A DNA stretch of 64,000 nucleotides from contig NZ_BMZS01000004.1 in the NCBI RefSeq assembly GCF_014652915.1, positions 62,001-126,000 on the forward strand, given 5' to 3'. The notes under the pieces are model-generated. The model did not search any database, had not been told where the DNA came from, and saw only the letters and a list, made by a program, of their open reading frames with translations. Positions within the stretch are counted from its first letter, which is position 1. Each line of letters starts with the position of its first letter. The position numbers and the translations under genes are program-made. Source of the DNA: Thalassobaculum fulvum. Its GTDB lineage: Bacteria; Pseudomonadota; Alphaproteobacteria; Thalassobaculales; Thalassobaculaceae. Below, one piece after another: positions 53,734-60,428 of the stretch.

Positions 53734-55182
53734 ATGTCCGACGGGACCGACCTGCTGACCGCCTACGACAGGCAGGGCCACTGGTGCGAGATGCTGGGCG
53801 GCGACGGCGCGCCGGCCGAGCACGCCGCGATGGTCCGGAACCGCCTCGGCCGGCTCACCCTGTCCGACCTCGTGCGCCGGGCCGAGATCGCCGAACGCGA
53901 ACTCTACAACCTGGGGATCACCTTCACGGTCTATTCCGAACGGGACGTGATCGACCGCATCCTGCCGTTCGACGTCATTCCCCGGATCATCTCGCCCGGC
54001 GACTGGGACATCATCGAACGCGGCTCGAAGCAGCGCGTCGCGGCGCTCAACCTGTTCCTGCACGACGTCTACCACGAGGGCAGGATCATCAAGGAGGGCG
54101 TGGTCCCGGCCGAACTGATCTACGGCAACGCCTACTACCGGGAACAGATGCGCGGGGTCGCCGTTCCCCACGGATCGTACGTGAACGTCTGCGGCGTCGA
54201 CCTGGTCCGCGACCATCTCGGACGCTTCAAGGTGCTCGAGGACAACGCCCGGACCCCGTCCGGCGTGTCCTACGTGGTCGAGAACCGCCACATGATGCAG
54301 CGGACCTTCCCGGACCTGATGGACGAGATCGGCATCAGGCCGGTCAGCGACTACGGCCAGAAGCTGCTGGAGGCGGTGGCCGAGCTGGCCCCCAGCGAGG
54401 TGACCGATCCCCAGGTCGTGCTGCTGTCGCCGGGGGTCTACAACTCGGCCTATTTCGAGCACGTCTTCCTGGCCCGCGAGATGGGCGTGCCGCTGGTCGA
54501 GGGCTCCGACCTGTTCGTCGAGAACGACCGGGTCTGGATGCGGACCACCGCCGGCAAGGCGCCGGTCCATGCGATCTACCGCCGGATCGACGACGCCTTC
54601 CTCGACCCGGAGGTGTTCAACCCCGAGAGCCTGCTCGGGGTTCCGGGGATCTTCGGCGCCTACATCAAGGGCAATGTCGGGCTGGCCAACGCGGTCGGGA
54701 CCGGGTGCGCCGACGACAAGGCGGTCTACGCCTACATGCCCAGGATCATCCGGTTCTATCTCGACGAGGAACCGATCCTCGACAACGTCGAGACCCACAT
54801 CTGCCGCGAGCGCGACGGCCTGGCCTATACCCTCGCCAACATCGAGAACCTCGTGATCAAGCCGGTCGGCGAGTCCGGCGGCTACGGCATCGTCATCGGG
54901 CCGCGCGCCACCCGCGAGGAGATCGACGACGTCCGGGCCAAGCTCACGGCCAACCCGTCCAACTTCATCAGCCAGCCGATGATCGACCTCTCGGTCTGTC
55001 CCACCCTGATCGACGGCATGATCGAGCCGCGCCACGTCGATCTCAGGCCGTTCGTAGTCACGGGACAGTCGTCCTGGGTGCTGCCCGGCGGCCTGACCCG
55101 GGTGGCGCTCAGGCGCGGCTCGCTGGTGGTGAATTCCAGCCAGGGCGGCGGCTCCAAGGACACCTGGGTGCTCGAGCCATGA
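53734..55182 (+). CDS. Circularly permuted ATP-grasp protein (type 2)
   Basis: 482 residues. 'RIISPGDWDIIERGSKQRVAALNLFLHDVYHEGRIIKEGVVPAELIYGNAYYREQMRG' and 'EDNARTPSGVSYVVENRHMMQRTFPDL' are typical of COG2308 proteins. 'NLVIKPVGESGGYGIVIGP' is the permuted nucleotide-binding part. It likely ligates an amino-acid or peptide carboxylate to an amine at the cost of ATP; no substrate is known. The ATG at 53734 follows GGGGAG. The stop overlaps the alpha-E start (ATGA). Confidence 0.92.
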   Translation: MSDGTDLLTAYDRQGHWCEMLGGDGAPAEHAAMVRNRLGRLTLSDLVRRAEIAERELYNLGITFTVYSERDVIDRILPFDVIPRIISPGDWDIIERGSKQRVAALNLFLHDVYHEGRIIKEGVVPAELIYGNAYYREQMRGVAVPHGSYVNVCGVDLVRDHLGRFKVLEDNARTPSGVSYVVENRHMMQRTFPDLMDEIGIRPVSDYGQKLLEAVAELAPSEVTDPQVVLLSPGVYNSAYFEHVFLAREMGVPLVEGSDLFVENDRVWMRTTAGKAPVHAIYRRIDDAFLDPEVFNPESLLGVPGIFGAYIKGNVGLANAVGTGCADDKAVYAYMPRIIRFYLDEEPILDNVETHICRERDGLAYTLANIENLVIKPVGESGGYGIVIGPRATREEIDDVRAKLTANPSNFISQPMIDLSVCPTLIDGMIEPRHVDLRPFVVTGQSSWVLPGGLTRVALRRGSLVVNSSQGGGSKDTWVLEP

Positions 55183-56159
55183 CCATCGGAACCAAGTTTC
55201 TGCTGGCCCGCTACGCCGACTGCTCGTTCTGGCTCGGGCGCTACATGGAGCGCGCCGAGAGCCTGGCCCGGATCCTGGACGTCAACCTGCACTTCTCGCG
55301 CGACTCCCGGGGCAGTCAGAACTGGCGGTCGATCGTCCAGCTCAACGCCGACGAGGAGCGCTTCGACGAGGCCTACGACGTGGCCTCCTACGCCAACGTC
55401 GTGCATTTCTACGTCCTCGACCGCGACAACCCGTCGTCGATCATCTCGACCATCCGGGCGGCCAAGGAGAACGCCCGCGCCCTGCGGCCGACCATCTCGA
55501 CCGAGATGTGGAGCCATCTCAATGTGTTCAACAACACGATGGCGACCCTGACCTCGGACGACCTCAAGCAGAGCGAGCTGTCGCGGGTCTGCGCCAACAT
55601 CAAGCTCGAGTGCCAGACCCACGCCGGTATCACCGAAGGCACGTTCTTCCGCGACCAGTCCTGGTATTTCTACCTGATCGGCCGCGAGATCGAGCGGGCC
55701 GACCAGACGACGCGCCTGCTCGACATCAAGTACCACCTGCTCCTGCCGCCCGACCAGCGGGTCGGCAGCCCGGTGGACGTCAGCCAGTGGAACGCCCTGC
55801 TGCGCTCGGTCGCTGGCTATCACGCGTTCCGACGCGAGCATCCGCGCGGCATGTCGCCGAAGCAGGTGGCGGCCTTCCTGCTGTTCAACATGAGCTTCCC
55901 ACGCTCGATCGCACTCTGCCTGTCGCAGATCGACCAGCATCTGCACCGCCTGCGCTCGGGGTTTGGGCTGCGGGCCGGCATTTCCGCCATGGAACTGCTC
56001 GACGAGACCCGGGCGGCGCTGGCCGGTCACACCTCCGACACCGTGGTCCAGTACGGGCTGCACGAGTTCTCCGACTACCTGCAGCGCCAGCTGATGGCGA
56101 TCACCATTGCCGTCCGGCAGGAGTTCTGCGGCGCTCCGACCGAATCCGACGGCGACTGA
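55179..56159 (+). CDS. Alpha-E domain protein (COG2307)
   Basis: 326 residues, nearly all helical. 'LLARYADCSFWLGRYMERAESLARILDVNLHF' is the N-terminal motif; 'THAGITEGTFFRDQSWYFYLIGREIERADQTTRLLDIKYHLLL' and 'FNMSFPRSIALCLSQIDQHLHRL' follow. Alpha-E proteins occur almost always beside or fused to the permuted ATP-grasp protein and are thought to work with it. The gene is translationally coupled to the ATP-grasp gene. bpt follows after 15 bp. Confidence 0.93.
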   Translation: MTIGTKFLLARYADCSFWLGRYMERAESLARILDVNLHFSRDSRGSQNWRSIVQLNADEERFDEAYDVASYANVVHFYVLDRDNPSSIISTIRAAKENARALRPTISTEMWSHLNVFNNTMATLTSDDLKQSELSRVCANIKLECQTHAGITEGTFFRDQSWYFYLIGREIERADQTTRLLDIKYHLLLPPDQRVGSPVDVSQWNALLRSVAGYHAFRREHPRGMSPKQVAAFLLFNMSFPRSIALCLSQIDQHLHRLRSGFGLRAGISAMELLDETRAALAGHTSDTVVQYGLHEFSDYLQRQLMAITIAVRQEFCGAPTESDGD

Positions 56160-56174
56160 GGCACCGGACCGAAG

Positions 56175-56909
56175 ATGCACGACGCCACGCTGGCTCCCCC
56201 GCTCACCTTCTTCCATACGCTGCCGATGCCGTGCCCCTACCTCCCGGGGCTGCAGGAACGGCGGCTGGTGTGCGACCTCTCGACCCGGCGCGGCCGTCAC
56301 GCCCACGACACCCTCGCCCGCGCCGGTTTCCGCCGCACCCAGCACCTCGCCTACCGGCCGGCCTGTGCCGGTTGCAGCGGTTGCGTGCCGGTCCGGCTGC
56401 GCACCGCCGACTTCCGCTGGACCCGCGGGCACCGCCGCGTGCTGCGGTCCAATGCCGACCTGCTCGGCGAGGAGGTCCCGAACGAGGCCACCCGCGAGCA
56501 GTTCGAGCTGTTCTCGCGCTATCAGGCCGGCCGCCACGGCGACGGCGAAATGGCCCTGATGGACTATCCGGACTACGCCGCGATGGTCGAGCGCTCGCCG
56601 ATCGAGACCGCCCTGATCGAGTACCGCGACCCGCGGAAGATCCTGTGGGCCACCGTGCTCATCGACCGGCAGGACGACGGACTCTCGGCGGTCTACAGCT
56701 TCTTCGAGCCGGGCGCCGACAAGCGCGCGCTCGGGCGCTTCATGATCCTCGATCTGGTTCGGCGCTCGGCCGCCCAGGGACTGCCGTACGTGTACCTTGG
56801 ATACTGGGTCGAGGGCAGTCGCAAGATGGCGTACAAGACCCAGTACCAACCGGTGGAGGGCCTTGGCCCCGGCGGTTGGAGCGAGCTAACCGACCCGGCC
56901 ACCGACTGA
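56175..56909 (+). CDS. bpt: Leucyl-transferase Bpt (aspartate/glutamate N-end-rule aminoacyltransferase)
   Basis: 244 residues of the arginyltransferase (ATE) family. 'CPYLPGLQERRLVCDL' is the N-terminal Cys motif; 'AGFRRTQHLAYRPACAGCSGCVPVRL' contains the CxxC site. 'ALMDYPDYAAMVERSPIETALIEYRD' and 'YVYLGYWVEGSRKMAYKTQYQPVEGL' complete the catalytic fold. It adds Leu to proteins with N-terminal Asp/Glu for ClpAP degradation. It lies 15 bp after the alpha-E gene. The last 24 bp overlap the convergent gene. Confidence 0.95.
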   Translation: MHDATLAPPLTFFHTLPMPCPYLPGLQERRLVCDLSTRRGRHAHDTLARAGFRRTQHLAYRPACAGCSGCVPVRLRTADFRWTRGHRRVLRSNADLLGEEVPNEATREQFELFSRYQAGRHGDGEMALMDYPDYAAMVERSPIETALIEYRDPRKILWATVLIDRQDDGLSAVYSFFEPGADKRALGRFMILDLVRRSAAQGLPYVYLGYWVEGSRKMAYKTQYQPVEGLGPGGWSELTDPATD

Positions 56910-57785
56910 GGCGCCGCCGTCGAACGCCGCGTCCAGCGCCGCCGCGACGATCCCCGGCATCGCCCAGTCCCGAACCCGCTCGTAGGCCGCCTCGCCGCGG
57001 GCCCGCCAGCTGCCGTCGGCGACGATCGACCGGCAGGCCTCGATCAACGCCGTTTCGTCCGGGCTCGGATACGCCGCCTGCAGATAGCCGTCCGGGTCGG
57101 ACACGGCGTTGGACACGCAGCAGCGCCGGTTGTTCGCCAGGTACACAACCCGCTGCGGGCTCGCGTGCTCGGCATGCGCCAGGTTGAGGTCGACCTTGGC
57201 GCGGGCGAGGCGAGCGTTACGGACCAACTCGTGCGGCGCGTTCGTGGCGTTCGCCAGGACGTCGACCGTCAGGCCGGCCTGCCTGAGCCGTTCGATGGTC
57301 CGGACCCGTGCCGGGTAGCGGTCGACGTCGCCGAAGAAGGCCACGTCGACCGGTCGGTCGGCCGCGTCGGGGATCTCGTCGAGCGCCGGATGCACGCCGT
57401 ACCGCAGGTAGAGCGGTCTCGACGTGACCGCCCGATAGGGTTGGAGGTCCTGCCGGAACAGGCACAGCACCGCGGTGGCCTCGCCGAAGAACCGCCGGAA
57501 CGGGTCGAGGTCGTCGGCGGCGTCCGGCGCCCGCCCGTGGGAGAAGCCGTCGAAGGTCTCGACGCCGACCACGAGATAGCGCCGTCGACGGCCCGCCAGT
57601 TCGTCGACCAGTTCCGGCACCCGGAACGCCATCGGCGGCAGAACCAGGCTGACCGCGTCGGTCGCCACGCGATTCTGCGAGACGCTGACGTCGTGCCCGG
57701 CATCGACCAGGCTGTGATACAGCAGGGCGATCAGGTTCCGGTACATGTTGAACCGGTTGCCGATGCAGCAGATGTCGATGCGCAT
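56886..57785 (-). CDS. Glycosyltransferase-like protein (GT-B, CgeB/DUF3880-like)
   Basis: 299 residues. 'MRIDICCIGNRFNMYRNLIALLYHSLVDAGHDVSVS' is a GT-B-like opening without a Gly-rich loop. The second half has 'DVAFFGDVDRYPARVRTIERLRQAGLTVDVLAN' and 'VDLNLAHAEHASPQRVVYLANNRRCCVSNAVSDPDGY', resembling the CgeB-type nucleotide-sugar site. The assignment is by pattern only; donor and acceptor are unknown. The ATG at 57785 (AAAGG upstream) replaces a longer frame. Confidence 0.6.
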   Translation of the reverse strand: MRIDICCIGNRFNMYRNLIALLYHSLVDAGHDVSVSQNRVATDAVSLVLPPMAFRVPELVDELAGRRRRYLVVGVETFDGFSHGRAPDAADDLDPFRRFFGEATAVLCLFRQDLQPYRAVTSRPLYLRYGVHPALDEIPDAADRPVDVAFFGDVDRYPARVRTIERLRQAGLTVDVLANATNAPHELVRNARLARAKVDLNLAHAEHASPQRVVYLANNRRCCVSNAVSDPDGYLQAAYPSPDETALIEACRSIVADGSWRARGEAAYERVRDWAMPGIVAAALDAAFDGGASVGGRVG

Positions 57786-57914
57786 GGGACCTTTCGACAC
57801 AGGGTGTGCGCTGGGTCGGCGAGTGTGCCGGAACCCGCCTCCTGCATCAATCACAGGCACTTCGCTGCACCGCACAATCAAATGACGAAACGCGTCGGTC
57901 TGCGGGGTCGATTG

Positions 57915-57942
57915 TTGCGCGGCACTGCCGCATCACTATAAT
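57915..57942 (+). promoter_or_regulatory. Promoter of the TRAP operon
   Basis: TTGCGC at 57915-57920 and a perfect TATAAT at 57937-57942, 16 bp apart, 114 bp before the dctP-like start. The transcript start would be near 57950. This is the clearest sigma-70-type promoter in the window. Confidence 0.7.
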
Positions 57943-57973
57943 CCCCGCGATCTGCGTGGTGCAGGGCCACGCT

Positions 57974-57996
57974 CCGCACGGCACAAGAACGTGCGG
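57974..57996 (+). promoter_or_regulatory. Hairpin in the leader of the TRAP operon
   Basis: CCGCACG (57974-57980) pairs with CGTGCGG (57990-57996) around a 9-nt loop. A 9-bp direct repeat ACGCTCCGC occurs at 57969-57977 and 58005-58013. A possible mRNA control element; no riboswitch class recognised. Confidence 0.4.
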
Positions 57997-58055
57997 CTCA
58001 GGGGACGCTCCGCCTGCATTGAAGGGCGGACGGCAACACCGTCGGGAGAATACTC

Positions 58056-59147
58056 ATGAAGCGTCGTCAATTCATTACCGGGGCCAGCGTCGGGGGACTC
58101 GCCGCGGCCGCCAGCACGCTCGCCGCGCCGGCGATCGCGCAGCAGCGGATCGAAATGGTGATCGTTTCCACCTGGCCGCGCGACTTCCCGGGCCTCGGCA
58201 CCGGCGCGCAGCGACTGGCGAAGCGCATCCAGGACGTCTCGGACGGCCGGATCCAGGTTCAGTACTTCGCCGCCGGTGAGCGGGTTGGCGCGTTCGACGC
58301 CTTCGACGAGGTCGCGTCGGGCAACGCGCAGGCGTACCACGCCGCCGACTACTACTGGAAGGGCAAGCACCCGGGCTGGGCGTACTTCACCTCGGTGCCG
58401 TTCGGCCTGACCGAGAACGAGATGGGCGCCTGGATCGAGTACATGGGCGGCCAGGAGCTGTGGGACGAGCTGGCCGGCGAGTTCGGCCTGAAGTGCCTGC
58501 CGACCGGCAACACCGGCGTGCAGATGGGCGGCTGGTTCAACAAGGAGATCAACTCGGCGGAGGAACTCAAGGGCCTGAAGATCCGCATGCCGGGCCTGGG
58601 CGGCGACGTCATGGCCAAGCTCGGTGCCTCGCCGGTGTCCCTGCCGGGCGGCCAGATCTACGAGAACCTGGTCTCCGGCGCGATCGACGCGACCGAGTGG
58701 GTCGGCCCGTGGAACGACTATTTCCTGAAGTTCTACGAGGCGGCCAAGTACTACTACTATCCGGGCATGCACGAGCCGGGCGGCTTCCTGTCCTTCGGGA
58801 TGAACAAGTCCTGGTGGGAGGGCCTGTCCAAGGCCGACCAGCTCATCATCAGGGCCTGCACCGGGCAGGAGAACCACCAGATGATGGCCGAGTTCAATGC
58901 CAACAACGGAACCTACCTGCGGAAGCTGATCGACGAGCACGGCGTCGAGCTGCGCGCGTTCAACGACGACGTGTACGACGCCTTCGGCCGGGCCTCGGCG
59001 GAGGTCTACGAGGAGGCCCGCTCCCACAGCCCGCTCGCGAACCGGATCCACGAGAGCTTCGCGAAGGCCCGGGCCGACGTCGGCGGCTGGATGAAGCTGT
59101 CCGAGGGCGCCTACTACGCCCAGCGCAACCGGGTGCTGGGTCTCTAA
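58056..59147 (+). CDS. TRAP transporter substrate-binding protein (DctP family)
   Basis: 363 residues. A twin-arginine signal 'MKRRQFITGASVGGLAAAAS' with cleavage after 'AIA' means export already folded. The mature protein contains the DctP landmarks 'GNAQAYHAADYYWKGKHPGWAYFTSVPFG', 'LKGLKIRMPGLGGDVMAKLGASPVSLPGGQIYENLVSGAIDATEWVGPWNDY', close to the 2-oxoacid-binding TakP-type family. The Arg of 'KIRMPG' would bind the substrate carboxylate. An intrinsic terminator follows the stop. Confidence 0.93.
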   Translation: MKRRQFITGASVGGLAAAASTLAAPAIAQQRIEMVIVSTWPRDFPGLGTGAQRLAKRIQDVSDGRIQVQYFAAGERVGAFDAFDEVASGNAQAYHAADYYWKGKHPGWAYFTSVPFGLTENEMGAWIEYMGGQELWDELAGEFGLKCLPTGNTGVQMGGWFNKEINSAEELKGLKIRMPGLGGDVMAKLGASPVSLPGGQIYENLVSGAIDATEWVGPWNDYFLKFYEAAKYYYYPGMHEPGGFLSFGMNKSWWEGLSKADQLIIRACTGQENHQMMAEFNANNGTYLRKLIDEHGVELRAFNDDVYDAFGRASAEVYEEARSHSPLANRIHESFAKARADVGGWMKLSEGAYYAQRNRVLGL

Positions 59148-59172
59148 TCAGGCCGGCATTCTCGACTGATGG

Positions 59173-59203
59173 CGGACGGGGTCTCAGGGCCCCGTCCGTT
59201 TTT
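59173..59203 (+). terminator. Intrinsic terminator between dctP- and dctQ-like genes
   Basis: CGGACGGGG (59173-59181) pairs with CCCCGTCCG (59190-59198) around an 8-nt loop, followed by TTTTT. It lies 26 bp after the binding-protein stop, so most transcripts should end here, giving more binding protein than permease. Confidence 0.88.
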
Positions 59204-59356
59204 CAAACGGCCGGCCGAAACACCCGGGCACAGCCGGCGTTCGAAACGGCGCGCTCTACGGTTACAAGACCCGGGCCAAGAGCCGGGCATCGTGCTCCAA
59301 GCAATCGAACGTGACGGTCGCGGCCAGCCCGCGATCGCGGACGGAGAGTTCCAGCC

Positions 59357-60337
59357 ATGGCCACCATGGAATCGCCAGCCCTCTCGCGGTCGTCCGGCGG
59401 TTTTCCCGGACCCGGCCTCACCCGCTCGGTCTCCTGGGTGATCGTCGGCCTGACCTTCGCGTTCCTGACAAACACATACCTCTCGATATGGCACGGCTGG
59501 CCCGGCGCCCTGCGTGGCGGCCTCGGCTTCGTGCAGGCCGGCGTCTACGCCGCCGGCGTCCTGGCGCCGATCCTGTTCGTCCTGCGTACCGACCGCAGTC
59601 TGCGCCGGGATGCCCAGGTTCTGACCGGTCTGGTCGCCTACATCGTCCGCACGGCATTCTGGGCCGTGGTGCTGATCGGCCTGGTCGACATGGCGATCTC
59701 GTTCCTGCGGGTCGAGGCCCTGCTCGGCGGCCTAGTGGGACACGACTTCGCGACCGAACTCGGTCGCTCGCAGTTCCGCGGCCCCTATGTCCACATGCCG
59801 CTGCTGGCGCTCTCGCTGGTGATCGCCGCGAGGACCCGGACCATCGGCTTCCACTGGCTCGCCCTGCTGGTGGTGGTTGCCGAACTGCTGATCGTGATCA
59901 CCCGCTTCGTGTTCTCCTACGAGCAGGCCTTCCAGGGCGACCTGGTCCGGTTCTGGTACGCCGGGCTGTTCCTGTTCGCGAGCGCCTACACCCTCTACGA
60001 GGACGGCCATGTCCGCGTCGACGTCCTGTACTCGGGCTTCCGCCCGAAGACCAGGGGCGCCTTCAACGCGTTCGGCAGCCTCGTGATGGGGGTCTCGCTC
60101 TGCGCCGTGATCCTGGCCTTCGGCATGTGGGACAAGACCAGCGTGATCACCAGCCCGCTGCTGAACTACGAAGTCTCGCAGTCCGGCTTCGGCATGTACG
60201 TGAAGTACCTGATGGCCGGCTTTCTGGGGGTGTTCGCAGTCACCATGATGATCCAGTTCGCCGCCTACCTGATGGACAGCATCGCGGACTACCGGGAAGA
60301 GCCGGGCCACCGCGACACCGAAGCCCCGATGTCCTGA
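59357..60337 (+). CDS. TRAP transporter small permease (DctQ-like, extended)
   Basis: 326 residues, about twice the usual 160-200. Residues 30-215 add roughly four to five membrane helices ('VSWVIVGLTFAFLTNTYLSIW', 'FVQAGVYAAGVLAPILFVL', 'AFWAVVLIGLVDMAISFL', 'ALSLVIAARTRTIGFHWLALLVVVAELLIVI') before the DctQ core ('FWYAGLFLFASAYTLYEDGHVRVDVLYSGFRPKTRGAF'). It pairs with the large permease. The ATG at 59357 follows GGAGAG. Confidence 0.85.
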   Translation: MATMESPALSRSSGGFPGPGLTRSVSWVIVGLTFAFLTNTYLSIWHGWPGALRGGLGFVQAGVYAAGVLAPILFVLRTDRSLRRDAQVLTGLVAYIVRTAFWAVVLIGLVDMAISFLRVEALLGGLVGHDFATELGRSQFRGPYVHMPLLALSLVIAARTRTIGFHWLALLVVVAELLIVITRFVFSYEQAFQGDLVRFWYAGLFLFASAYTLYEDGHVRVDVLYSGFRPKTRGAFNAFGSLVMGVSLCAVILAFGMWDKTSVITSPLLNYEVSQSGFGMYVKYLMAGFLGVFAVTMMIQFAAYLMDSIADYREEPGHRDTEAPMS

Positions 60338-60428
60338 CCGGCGCGCCGGAAACGGCGTGACGATCAGGCACCAGTGACCCCCGGGCCACCGGCCCGTTGA
60401 CCGAACAGAGCGAAAGCGGCGTCTCAAG

